This document shows, one piece after another, positions 17,098 to 24,128 of a stretch of 44,277 nucleotides of DNA (position 1 is the stretch's first letter; the number at the start of each line of letters is the position of its first letter). The position numbers were made by a program, and so were the translations under genes. This DNA is from an uncultured Bacteroidia bacterium (GTDB taxonomy: Bacteria > Bacteroidota > Bacteroidia > Bacteroidales > F082): contig CACXQV010000016.1 of NCBI GenBank assembly GCA_902769875.1, forward strand, positions 1 to 44,277, written 5' to 3'. Below the pieces are notes generated by a model. That model was not told the DNA's origin. It did no database searches and saw only the letters and a program-made list of their open reading frames with translations.

Positions 17098-17631
17098 CTA
17101 CAGTTCCGACTTGAATTCCTTGATGAAATCTTCTCCGCTCATGGCTTTGTAGGCCTCGTCGCCGAAGAAATGGATCATAGGCTCAAACTGCTTGGCATCT
17201 TGGTATCCGCCAATGACTTGTAGGGCTTTCATTTGCTCATTCATGATGACATACGAGGGGTACGACATCTTTCCACGGAGCAAGGCTTGGGCCAACTGGT
17301 GCGAGCCTCGCCGCCCGTCGGGACGCATGTTGCCTACATATTGCCGGCCAAAGAAAACCAGCGTGTCCTGACGCTCGGCATCGAATTTCACACAATAGAA
17401 ATGCTCGTTCATATAGCTGGCAATCACGGGGTTGGCAAAGGTCGATTGGTCCATGCGCTTGCACCAGCCACACCAGTCGGTGTAAACGTCGATGAAGACC
17501 ATCTTGGGCTGCTCGGCGCAGCGTTCAACCGCCTGCTCAAAGCTCATCCATTGTATCGTTTCTTGTTTTTCTTGCGCCTTCGCGCTTATGCCCATCAGGG
17601 CAAAAAAGGTGATAATCAATGTCTTTTTCAT
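17098..17631 (-). CDS. Periplasmic thioredoxin-like protein
   Basis: The 177-residue protein has a signal peptide (MKKTLIITFFALMGISAKAQ) and a thioredoxin fold with MVFIDVYTDWCGWCKRMDQS, where C54-G-W-C57 is the redox pair, followed by ANPVIASYMNEHFYCVKFDA. It fits the Thioredoxin_7/DUF255-like group of Bacteroidota envelope thioredoxins. The cis-proline loop is represented by SYPSYVIMNE. It presumably reduces or protects envelope disulfides. It starts 3 nt after the smpB stop, so it is co-transcribed with smpB. Confidence 0.85.
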   Translation of the reverse strand: MKKTLIITFFALMGISAKAQEKQETIQWMSFEQAVERCAEQPKMVFIDVYTDWCGWCKRMDQSTFANPVIASYMNEHFYCVKFDAERQDTLVFFGRQYVGNMRPDGRRGSHQLAQALLRGKMSYPSYVIMNEQMKALQVIGGYQDAKQFEPMIHFFGDEAYKAMSGEDFIKEFKSEL

Positions 17632-17634
17632 TTG

Positions 17635-18096
17635 TCAATACCTTTCCATACGTTCCAGTTCTCGTTTCGAATCCTTGGTTTTCAGGGTTTCGCGCTTGTC
17701 GTAGAAGTGCTTGCCTCGTGCCAATGCGATGTCTAACTTGGCCAAGCCGTTCTCGTTGATAAACAGCACGACGGGCACGATGGTGAACCCCTTTTCCTTG
17801 ACTTTGGTCTGTAGTTTGCGCAGCTCGCGGGCGTTGAGCAGGAGTTTGCGGTCGCGCTTGGGGTCGTGGTTGTTGTAGGTGCCTTGGGCGTATTCCGCAA
17901 TGTGCATTCCAATGACAAACAGCTCGTTACCCTTGAAGCTGCAATAAGAATCCACAAGGCTGGCCTTGCCTTCGCGGATTGACTTGATTTCCGTTCCTGT
18001 CAGCACGATGCCTGCCGTCAGGGTTTCCACGAGGAAGTATTCAAACGAGGCGCGTTTGTTCTTTATCTTGATGTTGTTTGTGCTTTTCTTGTCCAT
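17635..18096 (-). CDS. smpB: SsrA-binding protein SmpB
   Basis: This is a complete 153-residue SmpB, the tmRNA partner in ribosome rescue. Family blocks are present: [74 protein letters not shown], and the basic tail [20 protein letters not shown], which enters the mRNA channel. ATG 18096 is standard; the open frame extends 17 codons upstream through the promoter. The -7 box ends only 8 nt before the ATG, so the mRNA leader should be very short. It heads a two-gene unit with the thioredoxin-like gene. Confidence 0.97.
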   Translation of the reverse strand: MDKKSTNNIKIKNKRASFEYFLVETLTAGIVLTGTEIKSIREGKASLVDSYCSFKGNELFVIGMHIAEYAQGTYNNHDPKRDRKLLLNARELRKLQTKVKEKGFTIVPVVLFINENGLAKLDIALARGKHFYDKRETLKTKDSKRELERMERY

Positions 18097-18104
18097 AACG
18101 GCTG

Positions 18105-18112
18105 CAAAAATA
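18105..18112 (-). promoter_or_regulatory. -7 box for smpB
   Basis: The minus strand reads TATTTTTG, ending 8 nt before the smpB ATG, which predicts a leader of only a few nucleotides. Confidence 0.65.
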
Positions 18113-18133
18113 CAAAAATCTTGCCGAATTTCG

Positions 18134-18141
18134 TATTTTTG
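18134..18141 (+). promoter_or_regulatory. -7 box for aroC, predicting a leaderless mRNA
   Basis: TATTTTTG is followed by CCCC and then the aroC ATG. If transcription starts the usual few bases after the box, it starts at or next to the A of the ATG. Confidence 0.65.
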
Positions 18142-18145
18142 CCCC

Positions 18146-19168
18146 ATGAATACATTAGGTCATCTTTTCAAGCTCACCACATTCGGCGAATCGCACGGCG
18201 CGGCCATCGGCGGCGTTGTTGACGGCTGCCCATCGCAACTGAAACTCGACTTCGATTTCATTGAAAAAGAACTGCTTAGACGAAAAACGGCTCAATCTTC
18301 CACGAGCTCGCAACGTCAGGAACCGGATAAAATAGAGTGGCTTTCGGGCTTGCTTGATGGTGTCACTTTGGGCACACCGATTGCCTTCATAGTGCGTAAT
18401 GTGGACGCTAAATCGGCTGATTACGAGGCTTTGAAAGACATTTATCGTCCCTCGCACGCCGATTTCACCTACGAACAGAAATACGGCATCCGCGACTGGC
18501 GCGGTGGCGGTAGGGCTTCGGCACGCACGACGCTTCCCATCGTGGTGGCCGGCGCTATCGCCAAACAGCTTTTGGATGAAAAAGGCATCAGGATTTCGGC
18601 AGGAGTGACCTGCATTGGCGATGCGGAACAGGCTCGAAAAGAGGGTGATACGGTGGGTGGAATCGTCGAATGTCGCATCGTTGGCACTCCTGCTGGCTTG
18701 GGTGAGCCTGTGTTTGGCAAGTTTTCTGCCGAATTGGCCCACGCCATGTTCAGCCTTCCCGCCGTGAAGGGTTTCGAAATCGGCGATGGCTTTGCCTTGG
18801 CCAAGATGAGAGGCTCCGAGGCCAATGATACCTTTATTAATATGGACGCGAGACTATGGGACGCGGGACTACAGGACGCGAGAAGTGGGACTGAGGACTT
18901 GAGGATTTGTACTGCGACTAACCATTCTGGCGGTATTCAGGGTGGTATCACCAATGGCAACGACGTGGTTTTTCGTGTGGCTTTCAAGCCGATTCCGAGC
19001 ATTTCGAAGCCCCAACAAACTGTGAATCGGGCGGGGGAGGCTTGTACCATTGCCATCGAGGGGCGGCACGACGTTTGCGCCTTGCCCCGCGCCGTCGTCT
19101 TGGTTGAGGCCTTGGCAGCTATGGTGACGTTGGATTTGGTGATGATGGCAAAGCAATTGAGCTTTTGA
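18146..19168 (+). CDS. aroC: Chorismate synthase
   Basis: The 340-residue enzyme converts EPSP to chorismate with reduced FMN, the last shikimate-pathway step. Signatures are [20 protein letters not shown] at the N-terminus, [30 protein letters not shown], and [16 protein letters not shown] 18146 is fixed by this conserved N-terminus. Between EANDTFIN and CTATNHSGG lies an unusual stretch (about residues 233-255, [20 protein letters not shown]) encoded by GGGACT/GGACGCG-type repeats; relatives usually have a much shorter DxGRIRT-like link there. The frame is kept, so the enzyme is probably functional. No neighbouring aromatic genes were seen. Confidence 0.96.
   Translation: MNTLGHLFKLTTFGESHGAAIGGVVDGCPSQLKLDFDFIEKELLRRKTAQSSTSSQRQEPDKIEWLSGLLDGVTLGTPIAFIVRNVDAKSADYEALKDIYRPSHADFTYEQKYGIRDWRGGGRASARTTLPIVVAGAIAKQLLDEKGIRISAGVTCIGDAEQARKEGDTVGGIVECRIVGTPAGLGEPVFGKFSAELAHAMFSLPAVKGFEIGDGFALAKMRGSEANDTFINMDARLWDAGLQDARSGTEDLRICTATNHSGGIQGGITNGNDVVFRVAFKPIPSISKPQQTVNRAGEACTIAIEGRHDVCALPRAVVLVEALAAMVTLDLVMMAKQLSF
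18845..18907 (+). repeat. GGGACT-type heptamer-like repeat inside aroC
   Basis: Degenerate units (GGACGCGAGACT, GGGACGCGGGACT, GGGACTGAGGACTT) fill about 63 bp of aroC and resemble the long GGGGACT/GAGGACT tract in the chromate transporter gene at 23025, in the same strand orientation. Confidence 0.7.
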
Positions 19169-19174
19169 AAGGCT

Positions 19175-19298
19175 GGAAAAGTCGTCACAAAAAATGCCAA
19201 ATTCTTGGAAAAGTCGTCACAAAAAATGCCAAATTCTTGGAAAAGTCGTCACAAAAATTGCCAAATTCTTGGAAAAGTCGTCACAAAAATTGCCAAAA
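19175..19298 (+). repeat. 32-bp tandem repeat array behind aroC
   Basis: Three full 32-bp units (19175-19206, 19207-19238, 19239-19270) and a partial fourth start with GGAAAAGTCGTCACAAAAA and end with GCCAAATTCTT. The later copies differ by one base (AATG to ATTG). The array fills the gap between aroC and the next promoter; no hairpin of terminator type was seen. Confidence 0.95.
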
Positions 19299-19323
19299 TT
19301 GTTTGTAATTCATTAAAAATGTG

Positions 19324-19331
19324 TATTTTTG
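19324..19331 (+). promoter_or_regulatory. -7 box for the DUF4143 ATPase gene
   Basis: TATTTTTG ends 25 nt before ATG 19357, immediately behind the tandem array. Confidence 0.65.
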
Positions 19332-19356
19332 CACATTGATTCAAAAATATGCAATT

Positions 19357-20670
19357 ATGAGGCGTGAAATATTGAAGAAAATGGTGGAGTGGAAGGAACT
19401 TCCTGACGACATCCGCAAGCCGCTTATTTTGGAGGGAGCGCGTCAGGTGGGGAAGACTTGGTTGGCTCGCGAATTAGGCAAAAGCGCATTCAAGAATTAT
19501 GTTGAAGTGAATTTTGAGGATATGGAAGAAATGCGAAGCCTGTTTGAAGCTGATTTCGACATCAACAGGATACTTATGGCCATACAGTCGACGACGGGGC
19601 AAAAGATTGTGGCAGGTGAGACCTTGTTGTTTTTCGACGAAATACAACATGCGCGTCGCGGCTTGCTTTCGTTGAAGTATTTTAAAGAGAAAACACCTCA
19701 TTATCATATTGTTGCGGCTGGTTCTTTGCTGGGTGTCATCGACCATAAAGACGATTCTTTTCCTGTCGGGAAAGTTGAATTCATGAATGTTTTCCCGCTT
19801 TCTTTTGAAGAGTTTTTGAATGCTTTGGGGAAAGAAGGCCTGACGGAAATCCTCAAATCAAACGACCCGGTGAGCATCAATGCCTTTTCCTCGCAGTTTT
19901 CCGATTTGCTGCGGCAGTATTACTATGTCGGCGGTATGCCCGAGGCAGTTCTGACTTTCGCCAACGAAGCGGATTATAAAGCCGTCCGTAAAGTGCAGTT
20001 GTCTATTCTGAAGTCATACGAGCATGATTTTTCGAAACATCCTCCCAAAGAGATTGCAAAACGGATGTCGCTGCTTTGGAATGCCATTCCCTCCCAATTG
20101 GCCAAGGAAAACAAGAAGTTCATCTATTCGGCAGTCAAATCGGGAGCGAGGGGCCGCGATTATGAAACGGCGGTTCAATGGCTGTGCGATGCGGGAATGG
20201 CTTATAAGGTCACGAGGGTTACGACTGGCGAGCTGCCTTTGGCGGGCTTTGAAGACACGGATTCGTTCAAATTGTATGTGCTTGACATTGGCTTGCATGG
20301 CGCGATGGCCGGCTTGAGTGCGCGGTCGTTAATGCAAGGAAATGGCTTTCTTGAGCAATATAAAGGCGCACTTACCGAACAATATGTGCTTCAGGAACTT
20401 ATGCTCTTCAATGAAGTCAAAATCCATTATTGGACACCAGACCAAGGCATAGCGGAAGTCGATTTCGTGATACAGATGGAGGACAACATCGTCCCCATCG
20501 AAGTCAAGGCGGAACGGAACCTCCAAGCCAAGTCGTTGAAGGAGTTTGTCAAACGCTACGCTCCTGAAACTGTGATTCGCACTTCGATGGCACCTTACGA
20601 AAAGGGGAACAACATCATTGATTTGCCCTTGTATGCATTCTCGTTGCTGCCGAGGTTGGTCGGGGAATAA
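19357..20670 (+). CDS. AAA_14 / DUF4143 ATP-binding protein
   Basis: The 437-residue protein has an N-terminal AAA_14 ATPase with Walker A LEGARQVGKTWLA (G27-T34) and Walker B TLLFFDEIQHA, then VAAGSLLGV (sensor region). A C-terminal DUF4143 domain shows LPLAGFEDTDSFKLYVLDIG, GALTEQYVLQEL and IHYWTPDQGIAEVDFVIQME followed by PIEVKAE, a PD-(D/E)XK-like nuclease fold signature (E..D..ExK). These proteins are abundant and often multicopy in Bacteroidales; the function is unknown, with proposals of mobile or conflict-related roles. It stands alone with its own promoter next to the tandem array. Confidence 0.9.
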   Translation: MRREILKKMVEWKELPDDIRKPLILEGARQVGKTWLARELGKSAFKNYVEVNFEDMEEMRSLFEADFDINRILMAIQSTTGQKIVAGETLLFFDEIQHARRGLLSLKYFKEKTPHYHIVAAGSLLGVIDHKDDSFPVGKVEFMNVFPLSFEEFLNALGKEGLTEILKSNDPVSINAFSSQFSDLLRQYYYVGGMPEAVLTFANEADYKAVRKVQLSILKSYEHDFSKHPPKEIAKRMSLLWNAIPSQLAKENKKFIYSAVKSGARGRDYETAVQWLCDAGMAYKVTRVTTGELPLAGFEDTDSFKLYVLDIGLHGAMAGLSARSLMQGNGFLEQYKGALTEQYVLQELMLFNEVKIHYWTPDQGIAEVDFVIQMEDNIVPIEVKAERNLQAKSLKEFVKRYAPETVIRTSMAPYEKGNNIIDLPLYAFSLLPRLVGE

Positions 20671-20690
20671 TATTCGACCCTCAACAACGT

Positions 20691-22385
20691 TTACTTTTTG
20701 TCCGATTGGTCATACAATATCACCCCCGAAACCATCCAATGGCTGAAACTCGTGCCTTCGTCCTCGCCTTGGGGAATGGCGACGCTGAGTGTGTGCTTGC
20801 CGGGCTTCAGGTGTTTGAGGTCGAACCAGACAGGGTTTGTTGCCGTGCCGGGACACCATCCTGAGCGCGAATAATCAGACGAGGAAAGGCCGTTCCAGAA
20901 GTTGCCCGAAACGGGATTTTGCTCGCGGAAGGTGGCGCAGTCGCAGCGCCAAGGCGTGTGGCTGAATTGCTTCTCGCCGTCGATGAAGATGGCGTTTTCC
21001 TTCGGGTTGAACTCGTCGCCGCCGTCCCAGCCGCCGTGACCCGTACTGATATAACGCAAGCGCACATTCTTGGCACCTTCGGGGATTTCAAACTCCACTT
21101 CAAGGGTGTCGGTGGCAAACAAACGACCATAGTTTTGTCCGATCATTTCCAGTACGTTGCAGGTGTTGAACAGCGGGATGGAATGTTGCTTCAGGGGCTT
21201 GTCTTTCCATTTGTTGTCGCCAGGATAGGCGAGGAGGTCGAGGGAGAGTTTGTGCCCGCCTCGGTCGTAGTTGCCGATGAAGGCCCCGATGAGCACATCG
21301 CCGCGCAGGCGGTCTCGCAACTCGCTGATTTCCTGTTTGTAATGGTTTTCCTCTGCCCATTCCAAACCGTCAATTTGTACGCGGTCGTTGAAATGGCCTG
21401 CGCCAAACGAAGTGAAGAAACGCACCAACTCCACCGGGGGCAGATAGTCTTTCTCCGCCTTGATGCCTTGGTACTCTTGGCCATCGTTGCCGACAAAAAT
21501 TGGCAAGGCTTCCAAGTGTTGCAAACCGTCCTTGAAACTCTTGGCTTTTTCAGTTGGGATGACGAACACCGATGCCGAGCGGTCGTAGGCGTCGCCATTG
21601 CTGCGTTGGTGGATTTCGGCGAAAATCTGGTAATGCTCTGGCAATTCGGGCAGATTCATCCTTTTGAGAATCAAAGTGCCATGGCTGAAATGCAATGTCG
21701 TGTCGAATGGTATTTCGCCTTCAAGAGGCTCGTAATCAGCGAAATGGATTTGCTCATCGTTGAAAACAGGGATGCGCACGATGAGTTTGTCTTTCCTCAA
21801 TTGGCTTAATTCGCGATTGGTCTTGTGCTGGCCTTTGTCGTCGGGAATCATATCGACCAAGGCGTATTTTTGTTTTGTAACTTGCTTCAAGTCAGTGATG
21901 TAGGCACCGTTTCTGGCGCAACGGACCATCACGCCTTGCAGGCGACCGAGGCTGGGCATGGGCGTTGCTTCAAAACCGAGGCTTTCGGTCATCCAAACCT
22001 CAATAGTGTTGGAATTGATGCTGGTCTTGTATTTCTTGCAATTGTAGCCCAACAGTTTCTCGCTACCTTCTTCGCTGAAAACCACGTCGTTATCGTTCAG
22101 CTGATATGAACTGTAGTATTTTCCGTCGGCATATTCCAAAATCGTGAACACCGAGTCGTGGGCATAGTCAACGTAGGTGGCGCTTTCGGCATAGCCTGGG
22201 ATGGCTTGTTTGTAATTGTCGATTACATTGCAGATTTTCAGGCAATTGTGGAACTCAACCACGCTGATGTAGGTGGTGTCTTGCTCGGCAACATCCTTGG
22301 CGTAGCTTTCGTAGGTGAGGTGGTGTTGCGCAACAGCGATTTGCGCCGACAACGAAACAATTATTCCAATGAGTAACTTCTTCAT
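20691..22385 (-). CDS. PNGase F-like glycoamidase with GLPGLI-like N-terminal domain
   Basis: The 564-residue protein has a signal peptide (MKKLLIGIIVSLSAQIAVAQ). Residues 20-190 resemble the GLPGLI family (LGYNCKKYKTSINSNTIEVW, PMPSLGRLQGVMVR). Residues about 200-560 match the two-domain PNGase F architecture, with GDAYDRSASVFV (aligned to the CDEWDRYANVYV segment carrying catalytic D60), GHGGWDGGDEF (E206 region), and WRCDCATF...RSGWCPGTA. PNGase F removes N-glycans from asparagine, and gut relatives release host glycans. The third known residue, E118, is not evident (GGHKLSLDL aligns to REYSVDF), so activity needs testing. No T9SS tail; likely periplasmic. Alignment is from memory. Confidence 0.75.
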   Translation of the reverse strand: MKKLLIGIIVSLSAQIAVAQHHLTYESYAKDVAEQDTTYISVVEFHNCLKICNVIDNYKQAIPGYAESATYVDYAHDSVFTILEYADGKYYSSYQLNDNDVVFSEEGSEKLLGYNCKKYKTSINSNTIEVWMTESLGFEATPMPSLGRLQGVMVRCARNGAYITDLKQVTKQKYALVDMIPDDKGQHKTNRELSQLRKDKLIVRIPVFNDEQIHFADYEPLEGEIPFDTTLHFSHGTLILKRMNLPELPEHYQIFAEIHQRSNGDAYDRSASVFVIPTEKAKSFKDGLQHLEALPIFVGNDGQEYQGIKAEKDYLPPVELVRFFTSFGAGHFNDRVQIDGLEWAEENHYKQEISELRDRLRGDVLIGAFIGNYDRGGHKLSLDLLAYPGDNKWKDKPLKQHSIPLFNTCNVLEMIGQNYGRLFATDTLEVEFEIPEGAKNVRLRYISTGHGGWDGGDEFNPKENAIFIDGEKQFSHTPWRCDCATFREQNPVSGNFWNGLSSSDYSRSGWCPGTATNPVWFDLKHLKPGKHTLSVAIPQGEDEGTSFSHWMVSGVILYDQSDKK

Positions 22386-22432
22386 ATCTTGTTGAATATT
22401 AAATATTTAAATCTCAATTTTCGAATCTGTCC

Positions 22433-22455
22433 GTCCCTTCGACAGGCTCAGGGAC
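22433..22455. repeat. REP-like dispersed element with GTCCCT/AGGGAC arms
   Basis: The stretch CCTTCGACAGGCTCAGG, framed by GTCCCT and AGGGAC inverted arms, is a very widespread short palindromic repeat in bacterial genomes; its spurious translation contains SLRQAQGP. It sits between the PNGase F-like gene and the chromate transporter pair. Confidence 0.7.
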
Positions 22456-22460
22456 CTATG

Positions 22461-23000
22461 CTAAAACGCGAAAAACCCAACTATTCCCGAAAGTGCTATC
22501 AGCAAAATTGGATTGGCCTTGAAAAAATACGAGGCCACAAAAGCCAAAACGCAGATAATCACGCTGATATTGTATTGGCCGCGACCAAAGTCGACGAAAT
22601 TTTGCAGGTTCATCATTGAGAGGCCTGCGGCGAAGATGAGTCCGGCTATGGCGGGTTTCAAGCCTTTCAAAGTGTTGTCCATCAGGGCGTTGTTCCGTTT
22701 GCTCATAAAGAGTTTCAGGATGAGGTAAACCATAATGACGGATGGCAGGCACAAGGCAAACGAAGCCAACAGCGAACCTCCGAAGCCCGCCGTGGTATAG
22801 CCCACGTAGGTCGCCAAGTTGATGGAAATCGGGCCGGGTGTCATCTGCGAAATGGCAACCATATCGGCGAAGTCGGTGGTCGTCATCCAAGCGTAATGGT
22901 CAACCACCTCGTGTTGGATGAGCGAAAGCATGGCATAGCCGCCGCCGAAGCCCAGCACGCCTATTTTCACGAAAACCCAAAGCAATTGCAAGTAAATCAT
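22461..23000 (-). CDS. Chromate transporter, second half-size subunit
   Basis: The 179-residue membrane protein is one CHR domain: FVKIGVLGFGGGYAMLSLIQ, FADMVAISQMTPGPISINLA, TYVGYTTAGFGG, and several following helices. In the short-chain CHR type, two half-size proteins form the ChrA-like transporter, which takes up or exports chromate or related oxyanions. A good Shine-Dalgarno (AAAGGAG) lies 10 nt upstream of the ATG, next to the repeat-encoded tail of the partner gene. It ends beside a REP-like element. Confidence 0.88.
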   Translation of the reverse strand: MIYLQLLWVFVKIGVLGFGGGYAMLSLIQHEVVDHYAWMTTTDFADMVAISQMTPGPISINLATYVGYTTAGFGGSLLASFALCLPSVIMVYLILKLFMSKRNNALMDNTLKGLKPAIAGLIFAAGLSMMNLQNFVDFGRGQYNISVIICVLAFVASYFFKANPILLIALSGIVGFFAF

Positions 23001-23003
23001 GGA

Positions 23004-23690
23004 TCAAACTCCTTTCATTTTAGATTGGGGACTGAGGACTGGGGACTGGGGACTTGGGACTGAGGACTGGGGACTTGGGACTGAGGACTGGGGACTGAGG
23101 ACTTGGGACTGAGGACTGGGGACTGGGGACGTCTCCCGTCCTCCGTCCTCAGTCTTCCGTCCTATGATAAGAGCATAGACAAGGCTTCCCGCGATGGCGG
23201 CAAGGATGACGTAGGCGGGCGAAATCTTGCACCACCAAATCAAAAACACCGTGGCGACGGGGATGATGACGGTTTTACATGTAACCTTGGCCGACTTGAT
23301 CATACGCAGGGAAGGGGCAAGGATGAGGGCCACCACGCATGGACGAATGCCCTTGAAGATGCGCTCCACCACGGGTTGGTCGCGGTACTCGCGGAACACC
23401 GTGGCCAAAAGCAAGATGATGGTGATGCTCGGAATGATGGCACCGAGCATGGCCGCGAAAGCGCCTTTGGCATTGGCCACCCGATGCCCGACATACAAAG
23501 CCGTGTTGACCGCAAACACGCCCGGCAACGACTGAACCACGGCAATCATGTCCCAAAACTCGTCGTTGGGAATCCACTTTTTCTGGTCGACGACGGCCTT
23601 CTCCACCATCGAGAGCATCGCATAGCCGCCGCCGAGGGTGAAAGCTCCGATTTTGAAAAAGGTCAGAAACAGTTCAAACGGTTTTTTCAT
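23004..23690 (-). CDS. Chromate transporter, first half-size subunit, with repeat-encoded tail
   Basis: The 228-residue protein has a CHR domain (FLTFFKIGAFTLGGGYAMLS, MIAVVQSLPGVFAVNTALYV, GHRVANAKGAFAAMLGAIIP). After the natural end (ALIIGRKTEDGG) it carries about 40 residues made almost only of Ser, Pro, Gln, Val and Leu (SPQSSVPSPQSSVP pattern). These are encoded by the GGGGACT-type tract at 23025-23163, so the tail is an in-frame invasion or expansion of a DNA repeat. It ends 3 nt before the partner's start. ATG 23690 matches the family N-terminus; the -7 box is only 4 nt upstream, predicting a leaderless mRNA. Confidence 0.88.
   Translation of the reverse strand: MKKPFELFLTFFKIGAFTLGGGYAMLSMVEKAVVDQKKWIPNDEFWDMIAVVQSLPGVFAVNTALYVGHRVANAKGAFAAMLGAIIPSITIILLLATVFREYRDQPVVERIFKGIRPCVVALILAPSLRMIKSAKVTCKTVIIPVATVFLIWWCKISPAYVILAAIAGSLVYALIIGRKTEDGGRETSPVPSPQSQVLSPQSSVPSPQSSVPSPQSPVLSPQSKMKGV
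23025..23163. repeat. GGGGACT/GAGGACT/TGGGACT heptamer tract
   Basis: About 105 bp are perfect or near-perfect 7-bp units on the plus strand (GGGGACT, GAGGACT, TTGGGACT), followed by degenerate CTCCGTCCTCAGTCTTCCG sequence to 23163. It resembles the short tandemly repeated repetitive heptamers known from filamentous cyanobacteria. It is translated on the minus strand in the chromate transporter gene; three 7-bp units make seven codons, giving a heptad peptide repeat. Confidence 0.95.
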
Positions 23691-23694
23691 GGCG

Positions 23695-23702
23695 CAAAAA
23701 TA
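23695..23702 (-). promoter_or_regulatory. -7 box for the chromate transporter genes
   Basis: The minus strand reads TATTTTTG, then CGCC, then ATG at 23690. This predicts a leaderless or nearly leaderless transcript. Confidence 0.6.
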
Positions 23703-23733
23703 CGGGTTTTTCATTCGAATATGAAAAAAACAT

Positions 23734-23741
23734 TATCTTTG
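23734..23741 (+). promoter_or_regulatory. -7 box for the YbjQ-family gene
   Basis: TATCTTTG ends 43 nt before ATG 23785. Confidence 0.6.
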
Positions 23742-23784
23742 CGGTCTGCAAATACTAAAGTCAAACCTATAAAAAAGTTGATTT

Positions 23785-24105
23785 ATGATACTTACGACCA
23801 CACCGACCGTTGAAGGTCGCACCATTACAGAATACAAAGGCATTGTGTTCGGGGAAGTGATTTCCGGGGTGAATTTCATCAAAGACATAAAGGCCAGCCT
23901 TCGCGATATTGTTGGCGGGCGCTCAGGCTCTTACGAGCAAGAGCTGATCAATGCCCGTACCCAAGCCTTGAGGGAGTTGGAAGAACGGGCTCGACAAATG
24001 GGCGCTGACGCTGTGGTAAGCGTTGATATTGATTATGAGGTGTTGGGCCAAAGCGGTTCGATGCTGATGGTTTCCGCTTCGGGCACGGCGGTAAGGCTAC
24101 AATGA
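23785..24105 (+). CDS. YbjQ/UPF0145 family protein
   Basis: The 106-residue protein covers the whole YbjQ (UPF0145, so-called heavy-metal-binding) domain: [70 protein letters not shown]. Members form pentameric cytosolic rings of unknown function. It is followed 23 nt later by the GltS-like gene, so the two are likely co-transcribed. Confidence 0.95.
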   Translation: MILTTTPTVEGRTITEYKGIVFGEVISGVNFIKDIKASLRDIVGGRSGSYEQELINARTQALRELEERARQMGADAVVSVDIDYEVLGQSGSMLMVSASGTAVRLQ

Positions 24106-24128
24106 TGAAAATCAAATAATTGGATATT

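Noticed and set aside
19175-19298. Possible CRISPR array behind aroC
   Set aside because: The 32-bp units are directly tandem without unique spacers and no cas gene is near.
22389-22619. Small plus-strand frame containing SLRQAQGP
   Set aside because: This peptide is the well-known spurious translation of a dispersed repeat, and the rest is antisense to the chromate transporter.
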